Source: CAVSUZ01 sp963795415
GTDB lineage: Bacteria > Pseudomonadota > Alphaproteobacteria > Acetobacterales > Acetobacteraceae
Reading direction: 5' to 3'
Assembly (NCBI GenBank): GCA_963795415.1
Contig: CAWCHQ010000003.1
Span: 1,488,001-1,552,000 of the forward strand
Length of the DNA: 64,000 nucleotides
The notes below the pieces were generated by a model. The model was not told the origin of the DNA. It saw nothing but the letters and a program-made list of their open reading frames with translations, and made no database searches. The first letter of the stretch is position 1. Each line of letters begins with the position of its first letter. A program made the translations under genes and the position numbers. Of the stretch, positions 34,812 through 43,568 are shown in pieces.

Positions 34812-35818
34812 CTGCGATGCCGGATGCGAGGATTGATCAGTCCGGCCAGGACATCGACGGTCAGGTTCACCAGGATGATGATCGTGGCGACCATCAGGAT
34901 GCCGCCTTGCAGTACCGGATAGTCTCGGCGGGCGATGCCGTGGATCAGCCAATTGCCGACGCCCGGCCAGGCGAAGATCGTTTCGGTCAACACCGCGCCG
35001 CCGAACAGGCTGCCGACCTGCAAGCCGATGACGGTGATCACCGGAATCAGCGCGTTGCGCAGGGCGTGGATGCCGACTACCCGGAACGGTGACAGGCCCT
35101 TGGCACGCGCGGTGCGCACATAGTCTTCGTTCAGCACCTCCAGCATGGCGGAGCGGGTCATCCGGGCGATCACTGCCAGCGGGATGGTTCCAAGCGCAAC
35201 CGCCGGAAGGATGAGATGCGCGACCGCCGAGCCGAAGGCGCCGGGTTCGCCGGACAGCAGCGAGTCGATCAGCATAAAGCCCGTGATCGGCGGCACGTCA
35301 TAGGCGATGTCGATGCGCCCGCTGACCGGGGTAAGGCCCAGCGTGACGGAGAACAGCAGAATGAGCAGGATGGCCCACCAGAAGATCGGCATGGAGTAGC
35401 CGGTCAACGCCAGGCCCATCACCGTGTAGTCGGTGGTGCCGCCTCTGCGCAGCGCCGCGATGATCCCTGCCGGAATGCCCAGCCCGACCGCGATCAGCAT
35501 GGCTGCTACAGCCAGTTCAACTGTGGCGGGGAAGGCGGTCAGAAACTCGGTCATCACCCGGTCATGCGTCGCCAGTGATTGGCCCAGATTGCCGTGCAGC
35601 GAGTGCCAGACATACAGGCCGTATTGCACCAGCAGCGGACGGCCCAGACCCAGCCGCGCGCGCAATGCGTTCAACTGCGCCGGATCGACGTTCCGCTCGC
35701 CGAACATCAGCATCACTGGATCGCCGGGGATGAGGTGGATCAGCCCGAAGGCGACGACGGTGATGCCGAACAGCGTAACCAGAACCAGGCCGAGGCGGCG
35801 GGTCAGAAAGACGGCCAC
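34808..35818 (-). CDS. Peptide ABC transporter permease (DppB/OppB type)
   Basis: A 336-residue inner-membrane permease with six predicted helices. The N-terminus FLTRRLGLVLVTLFGITVVAF and HLIPGDPVMLMFGERN match DppB. The cytoplasmic EAA loop is YVRTARAKGLSPFRVVGIHALRNALIPV. The end is AGLINPRIRHRR. It lies 12 bp after the creatininase gene and overlaps the next permease gene by four bases. Confidence 0.93.
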   Translation of the reverse strand: MAVFLTRRLGLVLVTLFGITVVAFGLIHLIPGDPVMLMFGERNVDPAQLNALRARLGLGRPLLVQYGLYVWHSLHGNLGQSLATHDRVMTEFLTAFPATVELAVAAMLIAVGLGIPAGIIAALRRGGTTDYTVMGLALTGYSMPIFWWAILLILLFSVTLGLTPVSGRIDIAYDVPPITGFMLIDSLLSGEPGAFGSAVAHLILPAVALGTIPLAVIARMTRSAMLEVLNEDYVRTARAKGLSPFRVVGIHALRNALIPVITVIGLQVGSLFGGAVLTETIFAWPGVGNWLIHGIARRDYPVLQGGILMVATIIILVNLTVDVLAGLINPRIRHRR

Positions 35819-35830
35819 GCCCGGCCCGGC

Positions 35831-36571
35831 TCAGTCCGCCATGAACGCTTTGTAGATTTCGGCCATGTCTTCGACCGCGACCGCATAAAGGCGCTCGCCG
35901 TGTTCAGGCGTGGAGAGCGAGGGGTCCGAACCGATGCGCCCGTCCGGGAAGCGCCGGCGATAATCGGCACTGTCGTAGAAACCTTTGCTCTTGGGCGCAA
36001 CCTTTGGCGACATCTGCGCCTGCTTGATGGAATGCGGCTGGTAGAATTGGGACAACGAGACCTCGGCGGCGGTGGCGTGGCTGCCATTGGAATCGCCATA
36101 CAGCTCCTGCGCCAGCTTCGAGCACCGCGGTCCGCCGGACCAGAACACCATTTTGCACCGCACGGGCGATTTGTCCCCGCGGACCGAGACGCCCGCATAG
36201 ACCTCGTCGAAGGCGGCCGTGACGGTGGCGACGTTGCCGCCGTGGCCGTTGATGAACAGGAAGCGCTCGAACCCGTGGCGGAGCAGGGAATGCACGACGT
36301 CGCCAACAACGGCAATGAGAGTCGAGGGGCGCAGCGTGACTGAGCCGGCGAACCCAAGGTGATGCTGCGACATGCCATAAGCGAGGGTCGGCGCCACCAT
36401 GCAACCGATTTTGTCGCCCAGGCCGCGGGCGACGAATTCGGCATCAAGATGGTCTGTCCCGATCAGGCCGTTGGGCCCGTGCTGCTCGACGGAGCCGATC
36501 GGCACCACGATGCCGCGCGAGCCGCGGAGGTACTCCTCGACTTCCTGCCAGGTGGACAAAGCGAGTTGCAT
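35831..36571 (-). CDS. Creatininase-family amidohydrolase
   Basis: A 246-residue metal-dependent hydrolase of the creatininase/FAPy deformylase family that opens cyclic amides. Metal and catalytic residues are visible in VPIGSVEQHGPNGLIGTDHLDAE (Glu, His, Asp), MSQHHLGFAGSVTL, INGHGGNVATV and SHATAAEVSLS (Glu). It sits between the binding-protein gene and the permease genes of a peptide transporter, so its substrate is probably what that system imports, perhaps a creatinine-like cyclic amide or a cyclised peptide. That is inference from position. Confidence 0.88.
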   Translation of the reverse strand: MQLALSTWQEVEEYLRGSRGIVVPIGSVEQHGPNGLIGTDHLDAEFVARGLGDKIGCMVAPTLAYGMSQHHLGFAGSVTLRPSTLIAVVGDVVHSLLRHGFERFLFINGHGGNVATVTAAFDEVYAGVSVRGDKSPVRCKMVFWSGGPRCSKLAQELYGDSNGSHATAAEVSLSQFYQPHSIKQAQMSPKVAPKSKGFYDSADYRRRFPDGRIGSDPSLSTPEHGERLYAVAVEDMAEIYKAFMAD

Positions 36572-36582
36572 TCGGTGCTCCG

Positions 36583-38187
36583 TTATTTGCTCAGCGACAC
36601 GCCGCCGAAGGGCTGGCCGCCGAGGAAGTGCAACTTGAAACCTTCGACATTCTTGCGGACCGGCACAAAGGCTTTCACGTCAGCCAGCCGGACCAGGGGG
36701 ACGTCGTCGTACACCGCCTTATCGGCCTGAATATAGAGCTGCGCGCGCTCGTTCTGGTTGCTGACGATATTCGCCTTGTTCACCGCATCGGTGTACGTCT
36801 TGTTGCACCAGTGGATCGCGTTGCCTGGAGAGTCGCAGACGAAGCCGAGCAGGATTTCGCTAGGGTCCGGGTAGTCCCAGGTCCCGCCGAGTTCGGCCAC
36901 GTCGGGCTCCCCGGCGCGGGCACGCTTGAGATACTCGCCCCATTCGTAGGTGACGATCTTTGCTTTGACGCCAACCTTGGCCCAGTCGGACTGGATCATT
37001 TCGGCGGTGCGTCGCCCGTTGGGCATGTAGGCCCGGACGACCGGGATGGCCCACAGGTCCATCGAGAACCCGTCGGGATAGCCGGCCTCTGCCAGCAGCT
37101 TCTTCGCCTGTGCCGGGTCGTAGGGATATGGTTTCAGGGATGGATCATACCCCCAGAGCGCCGGCGGAATGAGGGACGCAGCCGGAGTTCCCGCGCCCTG
37201 GAACACGTCCTTCACCAGGTCGGGCATGTCGATAGCCATGGCGAGTGCCAGGCGCACGCGCTTGTCGTCCAGCGGCTTCCGGTCGACGCGGAACCGAATG
37301 TAGTTCGTCCCGGCGATTTCGGCCTCCTGCACCTTGATGTCCGGATTGGCACGCATGGCGGGCAGATCAGCCGGGTTCGGATAGCGCACGATCTGACATT
37401 CGTTGGTGCGCAGCTTGGCATAGCGCACGGATGGATCGGGTGTGATTGCGAACACCAGATTGTCCACCCCCGCCACGCGATCCGACGCCGCCGTCTTGCC
37501 CCAGAAATCCGGGAAGGCGCGGAACCGGATGACGGCGTCCTTCTGGTAGGATACGAAGCTGAACGGTCCGGTGCCGATCGGCTGCTGGTCCATCAGCTCC
37601 GGCTTGCCGGCTTTGAGCAGGGCCGCCGCGTATTCGGCCGACAGAACCGAGAACGACTGCACCGTTAAGGACGGCACCAGCGGGGCCAGCGGGGTCTTCA
37701 GGCGGAAGACAACCGTGTCGTCATCGACCTTTTCGACGGATTGCAGGCTGGGCGCGATGAGGTCGTCGAATTCGGGGAAATAGCCGTTCGCGCTCTTGTA
37801 GAAGGGGTTCGATTTGTCGAACATCCGCTGGAAGCTGAACACCACGTCATCGGCGTTGAAGTCCCGCGTGGGCTTGAAGTGGGCGTTCGACTGCCACTTC
37901 ACCCCGTGCCGCAGCTTGAACGTATAGGTCAGCCCGTCCTCCGAGATGGTCCAGGAGTCCGCGAGCGCCGGCACCAGATCGGATTTGCCGGTCTTCATTT
38001 CCACCAACCGGTCGGCCACCTGCTCCGACACGTCGAAGGTGGTGTTGGCGGTGCTGAGCTGGGCGTTCAGCGCGTCCGGGCTGCCCTCGGTGCAGACCAC
38101 CAGCGTGTCGGCACGGGCCGAGGCCACGCCCAGGGAAACCAGCGCGCCGATCCCGGCGAGCAACGGCAAAATCCGGCGTGTTCGCAT
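36583..38187 (-). CDS. Peptide/cyclic-amide ABC substrate-binding protein (DppA-like)
   Basis: A 534-residue periplasmic binding protein. Signal peptide MRTRRILPLLAGIGALVSLG is cleaved after SARA, giving mature DTLVVCTEGSPDALNAQLS. The family signature LTYTFKLRHGVKWQS and DFNADDVVFSFQRMFD is present, and GTGPFSFVSYQKD and YNPDPAQAKKLLAEAGYPDG-like (YPYDPAQAKKLLAEAGYPDG) follow. ATG 38187 is chosen for the signal peptide and the AGGGGAG site eight bases upstream. It is first in the six-gene minus-strand operon, twelve bases before the creatininase. Confidence 0.92.
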   Translation of the reverse strand: MRTRRILPLLAGIGALVSLGVASARADTLVVCTEGSPDALNAQLSTANTTFDVSEQVADRLVEMKTGKSDLVPALADSWTISEDGLTYTFKLRHGVKWQSNAHFKPTRDFNADDVVFSFQRMFDKSNPFYKSANGYFPEFDDLIAPSLQSVEKVDDDTVVFRLKTPLAPLVPSLTVQSFSVLSAEYAAALLKAGKPELMDQQPIGTGPFSFVSYQKDAVIRFRAFPDFWGKTAASDRVAGVDNLVFAITPDPSVRYAKLRTNECQIVRYPNPADLPAMRANPDIKVQEAEIAGTNYIRFRVDRKPLDDKRVRLALAMAIDMPDLVKDVFQGAGTPAASLIPPALWGYDPSLKPYPYDPAQAKKLLAEAGYPDGFSMDLWAIPVVRAYMPNGRRTAEMIQSDWAKVGVKAKIVTYEWGEYLKRARAGEPDVAELGGTWDYPDPSEILLGFVCDSPGNAIHWCNKTYTDAVNKANIVSNQNERAQLYIQADKAVYDDVPLVRLADVKAFVPVRKNVEGFKLHFLGGQPFGGVSLSK

Positions 38188-38396
38188 GTTCGCTCCCCTT
38201 AAGTGGTCGTTTGCCTGATCTTTGAGGGGCCCCAGGACGAAAAGCAACCCGCCCCGAGAGAGATATCTCGTTCCCAACTCGCCTTGACACCGTCATTGAC
38301 GGGTTGGACCATCAATTCTGAACAGCAGGAAAGCCGCCCCGGCAGACGCAGTCGATCGGGTTACTCGCCGGAACGGCCAAAAAAGTTGGGGGAGTC

Positions 38397-39272
38397 ATGA
38401 CGAACACAAGAACTGCGGGCCTCCGCCTGGTTTCGTGGATCGGTGCGACGGCGGCCATGGCGCTGGGCGTGAACGTGGCGCATGCGCAGGCGCCGAAATC
38501 CCTGATGGATCAGGTTCTCGACCACAAGGAATTACGTGTGGGCGTGGAGCTTAAGTACCCACCCATCATGTATCGGGATACCAGCGGGAACCCAGTAGGG
38601 TTTGAGGTAGATCTCGCAAAGACCATGTGTGCCACGCTCAAGGTCAAATGCACCTTCGTGGACGTCGAGTTTCCTGCGCTGATCCCAGCCCTGGAATCGG
38701 GCAAGATCGACGTTATCGTTGCCCAGATGGCGCTGACGCCGGCGCGCGCGATAGTTGTGGATTTCTGCAAACCATTCGAGGCGACGGGCGATGTGGTGAT
38801 CGTTCCGCCGAACTCTCCACTCCCGGAAAACGCGACCGCGGACCAGGTGGTTGCGGCGCTCAACAAACCTGATGTCAAGATTGCGACCCAGCTATCTACA
38901 GTGGAATCGCAGATCAGGAGCAGCGTTTTCGCCAATTCGCAGCCGGTTGACGTGAACGGGCCGCTCGACGCGTTTCTCCAGGTTGCGACCGGGCGCGCCG
39001 GCGCTACGCTTTCGGACGACGTCAGCGCGCTGACATACGCAAAAGAACATCCCAATTCGGTCAAGGTGCTGCTCGACGGCCGGCATCAGCCGTACCTGCG
39101 CAATTTCCCCTCCGGCGGAGGCGTGTTGCGGGGCAACGGTGCGTTCTGCCGCTGGGTCGATGTGCAGGTGCAGGATTGGATCAACTCCGGGCAGTATCGA
39201 GCCACCTACCTCAAAGATGTTGGCTGGGAGCCGCCCATCGCTCAGCTCCAGCTTTTACGCGGCGGATACTAA
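38397..39272 (+). CDS. Polar amino-acid ABC substrate-binding protein (family 3)
   Basis: A 291-residue periplasmic protein. The signal peptide ends at VAHAQA. The mature part has ELRVGVELKYPPIMYRDTSG and VGFEVDLAKTMCATLKVKCTFVD, the classical amino-acid binding opening, then LIPALESGKIDVIVAQMALTPAR and a C-terminal GVLRGNGAFCRWVDVQVQDWI. The ATG follows GGGGGAG. It is 134 bp upstream of a matching permease. Divergent from the peptide transporter operon. Confidence 0.9.
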   Translation: MTNTRTAGLRLVSWIGATAAMALGVNVAHAQAPKSLMDQVLDHKELRVGVELKYPPIMYRDTSGNPVGFEVDLAKTMCATLKVKCTFVDVEFPALIPALESGKIDVIVAQMALTPARAIVVDFCKPFEATGDVVIVPPNSPLPENATADQVVAALNKPDVKIATQLSTVESQIRSSVFANSQPVDVNGPLDAFLQVATGRAGATLSDDVSALTYAKEHPNSVKVLLDGRHQPYLRNFPSGGGVLRGNGAFCRWVDVQVQDWINSGQYRATYLKDVGWEPPIAQLQLLRGGY

Positions 39273-39297
39273 GCGGCCCTCGCCGGCTGCACCCGGC

Positions 39298-39346
39298 AGC
39301 CCGGCTCCAAGCCAGAAGAAGCCCGGGCCAAAAAAAGCCCGGCTCC
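39298..39346. repeat. Short direct repeats between binding-protein and permease genes
   Basis: AGCCCGGCTCC occurs at 39298-39308 and 39336-39346, with another related GCCCGGGCC and an A-run between. The segment can fold weakly. Such intergenic structures between binding-protein and permease genes often reduce downstream expression, but that role here is inference. Confidence 0.4.
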
Positions 39347-39406
39347 GGTGCTATCCATCCTGCCGGCAGTTCCGGCGACAATCGAAACTGACCAGGACGA
39401 GCGCTG

Positions 39407-40075
39407 ATGGCGACGTATACCTTCCGCTGGGGCGTTCTGCTCCCGTATATTCCGATGTTCGCCTGGGGGCTCCTCGTAACGTTTGAGGTTTCGATCGTTG
39501 CCGAGTGCCTCGCTATCATCATCGGCCTGATTGCGGGAATCATCCGGGTATCCAACCCGCGCATTCCCCGGCTGCTGGCGGTCGCGTACATCGACTTCTT
39601 TCGCGGCGTGCCGCTGCTGGTCACGCTCGTCTGGCTCTATTACGGCGTGTCGCTGCTTCTGCATATTGACATCTCGGCATTTAACGCCGGGGTTATCGGA
39701 TTAGGCGTTACCTACGGCGCCTTTCTTGCGGAAGTGTTCCGCGCCGGCATCGAGGCGATTCCGAAGGGTCAGATCGAGGCGTCCTATTCACTCGGTCTGT
39801 CCCGGTTTCAGACCATGCATCGCGTCATACTTCCACAAGCGCTCAGGATCATCTTCCCGCCGCTCGCTAACAGCTTCATCGGGATGCTGAAGGATTCCTC
39901 TCTCGTCGCGATACTCTCGGTGACCGATCTGATGCGCGTCGGCATGATCGTGGCCGCAGATACATTCCGCGCCTTCGAAGCGTATACTTTTGTGGCGGTT
40001 GTTTACTATGTGCTGACACTTGTCACGGCACGTCTGGTCTCACAAGTGGAGCGGCGGTTTGTGGTGTTTCGCTAG
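39407..40075 (+). CDS. Polar amino-acid ABC transporter permease (HisM/GlnP type)
   Basis: A 222-residue inner-membrane permease with about five helices. Conserved features are IDFFRGVPLLVTLVWLYYG, AFLAEVFRAGIEAIPKGQIEA and the EAA region SLGLSRFQTMHRVILPQALR, then IGMLKDSSLVAILSVTDLM. It is a single permease, so it would work as a homodimer. No ATPase gene follows; the next gene is an unrelated minus-strand enzyme. The transporter needs an ATPase from elsewhere. Confidence 0.9.
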   Translation: MATYTFRWGVLLPYIPMFAWGLLVTFEVSIVAECLAIIIGLIAGIIRVSNPRIPRLLAVAYIDFFRGVPLLVTLVWLYYGVSLLLHIDISAFNAGVIGLGVTYGAFLAEVFRAGIEAIPKGQIEASYSLGLSRFQTMHRVILPQALRIIFPPLANSFIGMLKDSSLVAILSVTDLMRVGMIVAADTFRAFEAYTFVAVVYYVLTLVTARLVSQVERRFVVFR

Positions 40076-40086
40076 ACCAGGCCGGT

Positions 40087-41256
40087 TCACGCTACCCTGA
40101 AGCGATGCAGTGCATCACGATTGAGTTCGGCGCCCAACCCCGGCTTTACCGGCTTCTGGATCAGACCGTTGGCGAAGCCAAATCCGTCGGATGCGAGCTC
40201 TTTCCGCAGAACGGAGGTGCAGAGCTGGGGTGGCAAATACTCGATAAACCGGCAATGCTCATTGGCGAAAGCGAGATGCGCCGTCGCGGTCACCGAGATC
40301 CCGGTTTTCCAGCAGTGCGGCACAATCAGCTTTTGGCTTTTCCGCGCCATATCGCAAACGGCCATCGCTTCCCCGAAACCGCCGACACGCCCGACATCCG
40401 GCTGAAGCACGTCCAGGGCGCCGCGATCCAGCAGTTCCCTGAACTCGTACCGTGTCGCCTGCCACTCGCCGGCAGCGATCCGAATTCCGGAAAGTTCTCG
40501 CAGCTTTGCGTATTCGTCGATGCGGTCGATCCAGATCGGAGTTTCCAAGAAGAATATGCCGAAATCCGTCCAGTCGCGCACAATTCGGATCGCCGTCTGA
40601 GCGTCGGGCCACATGTACTGCACATCGACCATAAGCGCGATGTCAGGCCCAAGCGTCTTGCGCACTGCTTCTACGACGAGCGTGTGCTTGTCATAGTCCT
40701 CGTGCATTCCGTGGTGCGCGTACGGCCCGTTCATCGTCACCTCAGCCTTCACCGCCCGGAAGCCCAATCCTTTGGCGCGTTCCGCCCATGCGCACAGGGA
40801 ATCGCGGTATTCCTGCCAAGTGCTGCCGTCCGGCTGTAACGAAGCATAGGGAACGATTTGCTCCTGCGCTGCTCCGCCCAACAGTTCGAAGATGGGCTTG
40901 CCGAGTGCCTTCCCTTTGATGTCCCACAGCGCCATTTCGATCGCACCGAGTGCATGGATCACCGCACCACGCCGCCCATTCATCGCGGTTCCGACGTATA
41001 GGCGGCGCCAGAGATCCTCGATCGATAACGGATCCGCGCCTATCAGCATCTCGCGAACCCCCTGCCCCATCGTGTGCGTCCCGGGCGCCTCGACGCATGC
41101 CCGTGCAATCCATGGATTCACGTCAGATTCGCCGATGCCGTCAATTCCCTCGTCGGTGCGGATAATGACGACGAAACTGTCCTGCGCAGATGACGTGCTG
41201 TCAACGTTCATGTCGGGCGCGAGCAGAACGTAACACGAGATATCGTCAATTTTCAT
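40087..41256 (-). CDS. Mandelate racemase/muconate lactonizing enzyme family protein
   Basis: A 389-residue enolase-superfamily enzyme. Metal ligands are Asp in ALMVDVQYMW, Glu in FFLETPIWIDR and Glu in IRIAAGEWQATR. A Lys acid/base candidate is in FRAVKAEVTM. Asp in DVLQPDVGRVGGFGEA and His in IVPHCWKTGIS form the Asp-His dyad of the mandelate racemase subgroup, which includes sugar-acid dehydratases. The ATG 41256 follows GGAGGAT. It lies next to a LacI gene and a sugar ABC operon, so a sugar acid or similar substrate is likely. It converges with the amino-acid permease gene (11 bp between stops). Confidence 0.87.
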   Translation of the reverse strand: MKIDDISCYVLLAPDMNVDSTSSAQDSFVVIIRTDEGIDGIGESDVNPWIARACVEAPGTHTMGQGVREMLIGADPLSIEDLWRRLYVGTAMNGRRGAVIHALGAIEMALWDIKGKALGKPIFELLGGAAQEQIVPYASLQPDGSTWQEYRDSLCAWAERAKGLGFRAVKAEVTMNGPYAHHGMHEDYDKHTLVVEAVRKTLGPDIALMVDVQYMWPDAQTAIRIVRDWTDFGIFFLETPIWIDRIDEYAKLRELSGIRIAAGEWQATRYEFRELLDRGALDVLQPDVGRVGGFGEAMAVCDMARKSQKLIVPHCWKTGISVTATAHLAFANEHCRFIEYLPPQLCTSVLRKELASDGFGFANGLIQKPVKPGLGAELNRDALHRFRVA

Positions 41257-41302
41257 CGGATCCTCCGTCTTTTCGTTGCCCTGCTTCGGCGGGAGCCGTC
41301 CA

Positions 41303-42358
41303 TCACCCCGAAGCCCGCTCCACGATGCGGAATGGCACCTCGACCCGACCGCGCGCGGTCTCGCCGGCCAATCTTGCCAGGATGATCTCCGCCGCGTCCT
41401 GCCCGATCCGCGAAGCCTCCACGGCCACGGTGGTGAATGGCGGCTCGCTGGCCGCCCCGATTTCGAAGTCGCCAAAACCACACACCGCAAGATGGTCGGG
41501 CACGCCGATGCCGTGCCGGCGAGCCTCCACGATTGCCCCGAAGGCGAGCAGGTCGGAGCTGCAGAACAAGGCGGTGCGGCGATCGAGGTGCGGGGCCAGG
41601 GCGCGCATCGCTTCGCGCCCAGCCGTGATTGTGCTGGGGGCCGGCAGTATCGGATCGGCGATCACCCGCGCTCCGGCCTTGCGGACACGGTCCAGAAAAC
41701 CGCACTGCCGAGCCAGGGCACGCCGATCACAAGCAGCGAACATGGCGAAATTGTCGTGACCACGCAGCAGAAAGTAATCGGCCACGCTTGCCCCAACGAC
41801 ACGGTGATCGAACCCAACCAGCATGTCGATCGGTTCGGGGCCAGCGTCGAAAATCTCCACCACCGGAATGCCGGCCTCCCGCAGCATCTGCCGGGTCAGA
41901 GGGGCATGTTCGGTCCCAGTCACCACGATGCCATCGGGCCGCCGCCCGAGCAGACCGTGCACCAGTTCAAACTCGGCGCCCTCGTCGGCATAGCCGGTGA
42001 GCGACAACATCACCTGATAGCCCGACTGACGAAGGCGCGCGGTAAAGCAGTCGATCAGCGCTGCAAACATCGGATGGGCGATGGTGGGCACGACCGCGGC
42101 GATCATGCGCGACCGGCGCGACGACAGTCCGCCCGCCATCAGGTTGGGCACATAGCCAAGCCGCGCGATGGCCTCCCTCACCCGTTCCGCCGTTGCAGCC
42201 GCAACCCGCTCCGGTGCGTTGATTACGCGGGAGACGGTCATCGGCGCGACGCCCGCGGCCTCGGCGACGTCGGCTATGGTAATGGTTCGCGCGGGTCGCC
42301 CGATAGGTAAGTCCCCTGCTCCATTGTGCCCCAATTGGCGATATGGTATCGATACCAT
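41303..42358 (-). CDS. LacI-family transcriptional regulator
   Basis: A repressor of about 351 residues. The N-terminal helix-turn-helix and hinge read ITIADVAEAAGVAPMTVSRVIN and RVREAIARLGYVPNLMAGGLSS. The periplasmic-binding-like sensor domain follows (RMIAAVVPTIAHPMFAALID, DGIVVTGTEHAP, LFCSSDLLAFGAI, VCGFGDFEIG). The start is unsure. ATG 42358 lies inside an 18-bp palindrome and lacks a ribosome site; TTG 42334 is the next option. It is divergent from the ABC operon and 46 bp upstream of the enolase-family gene, so it probably controls both. Confidence 0.88.
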   Translation of the reverse strand: MVSIPYRQLGHNGAGDLPIGRPARTITIADVAEAAGVAPMTVSRVINAPERVAAATAERVREAIARLGYVPNLMAGGLSSRRSRMIAAVVPTIAHPMFAALIDCFTARLRQSGYQVMLSLTGYADEGAEFELVHGLLGRRPDGIVVTGTEHAPLTRQMLREAGIPVVEIFDAGPEPIDMLVGFDHRVVGASVADYFLLRGHDNFAMFAACDRRALARQCGFLDRVRKAGARVIADPILPAPSTITAGREAMRALAPHLDRRTALFCSSDLLAFGAIVEARRHGIGVPDHLAVCGFGDFEIGAASEPPFTTVAVEASRIGQDAAEIILARLAGETARGRVEVPFRIVERASG

Positions 42359-42359
42359 A
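42342..42359. promoter_or_regulatory. Perfect 18-bp palindromic LacI-family operator
   Basis: TATGGTATCGATACCATA is a perfect palindrome with the central CG typical of LacI-family operators. It sits in the divergent region 18 bp upstream of the ABC binding-protein start and overlaps the candidate repressor start codon. A repressor bound here would block both directions and autoregulate. Confidence 0.8.
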
Positions 42360-42377
42360 GATGCAGGGAGGAAGCAT

Positions 42378-43565
42378 ATGGTCCTGATCAGACCCACACG
42401 CCGAGCAGTTCTTGGTGGCATGGCCGGAGCGGCTGCCTTCGGTTTGCGCACTGGCGCCAAGGCCGCCCCGTCGCTGCCCGGTTCCCCGGTCACCATCAAC
42501 ATCATAGACGTCGCTGGAAATCTGCAGCTCACACGCCCGGCGTTCGAGGACTATATGAAGGCAAACCCGAAACTCGTCTCCGCGATCAACTTTACTCAGG
42601 CCACTTCGCCGGAACTGCCGGGCAAGCTGAAGGCACAACAGGCCGCCGGCCGGGTGGATATCGACATGGTGCTCACCGGCAGCGACGCACTATCCGCCGG
42701 CATCGACCAGAATTTGTGGGTGAAGCTGTTCCCCGACTATGCGTCCGACCTGCCGAACCCGGAGCAGGTGCTGGAAGCGGGCGCGGTAAAGATGCAGGAG
42801 CTGGCGGAGAACCAGGGCCTGTGTGTGAGCTATTGCCCGGGCGGCCCGCTGCTTGAATACCTGCCGGACATGGTGAAAACCCCGCCGAAAACCTCGCAGG
42901 AGCTTCTGGACTGGGGGAAGGCTCACAAGGGGCAGTTCATTTACGCGCGTCCGGCCAATTCGGGTCCGGGGCGAGCCTGGCTGATGGGCTTGCCTTATAT
43001 CCTGGGCGATAAGGACCCGATGGACCCAGCCAAGGGCTGGGACAAGACCTGGGCCTATCTGCGCGAGCTGGGCAAATATATCGAATACTATCCCACCGGC
43101 ACGGGCGCGGTGATGAAGGAGCTGGGCGAGGGGTCGCGTTCGATGACCGTGACGATGACCGGGTGGGACATCAATCCCCGCGCGCTGGGTGTGGTCCCGA
43201 AGGAGGCCGAGATCGGCACAATCGAGGGATTCCATTTCGTTACTGACGCACATTACATGTGCATCCCCAAAGGCGTCTCGAACGACCATCTGGCGGTGCT
43301 GCTGAATCTGATGAACTTCATGCTGACGCCGAAGGCGCAGGCCTATGCCTGGGACAAGGGCTATTTCTATCCCGGGCCGGCGGTGAAAAACGTGCCGCTT
43401 TCCATGGCGCCCGAGGCGGATCAGAAGATTATCAAGGAATATGGCAGGCCGATCTATGCCAAGCTGCTGGCCGAAACGCCAAAGAACCCGCCGCTGCCGG
43501 CGCAGAAGATGGTCAATGCCTTCCAGCGCTGGGACCAGCAGATCGGCGCGAACGTTGGTAAATAG
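42378..43565 (+). CDS. Extracellular solute-binding protein (family 1), Tat-type signal
   Basis: A 395-residue binding protein. The N-terminus RPTRRAVLGGMAGAAAFG has a twin-arginine-like signal and likely cleavage after AKA. The mature domain opens PVTINIIDVAGNLQLTRPAFE and later has IDMVLTGSDAL, GPGRAWLMGLPYILG and a C-terminal family pattern. The ATG 42378 follows GGAGGAAG. It is the first gene of a four-gene operon and lies directly behind the operator at 42342. Putrescine/spermidine-like or sugar-like substrates are possible; the LacI control favours a sugar or sugar acid. Confidence 0.87.
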   Translation: MVLIRPTRRAVLGGMAGAAAFGLRTGAKAAPSLPGSPVTINIIDVAGNLQLTRPAFEDYMKANPKLVSAINFTQATSPELPGKLKAQQAAGRVDIDMVLTGSDALSAGIDQNLWVKLFPDYASDLPNPEQVLEAGAVKMQELAENQGLCVSYCPGGPLLEYLPDMVKTPPKTSQELLDWGKAHKGQFIYARPANSGPGRAWLMGLPYILGDKDPMDPAKGWDKTWAYLRELGKYIEYYPTGTGAVMKELGEGSRSMTVTMTGWDINPRALGVVPKEAEIGTIEGFHFVTDAHYMCIPKGVSNDHLAVLLNLMNFMLTPKAQAYAWDKGYFYPGPAVKNVPLSMAPEADQKIIKEYGRPIYAKLLAETPKNPPLPAQKMVNAFQRWDQQIGANVGK

Positions 43566-43568
43566 AGG

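Noticed and set aside
41276..42310. A 344-codon plus-strand frame opposite the LacI gene
   Set aside because: Antisense of a gene with an unmistakable helix-turn-helix and sensor domain.
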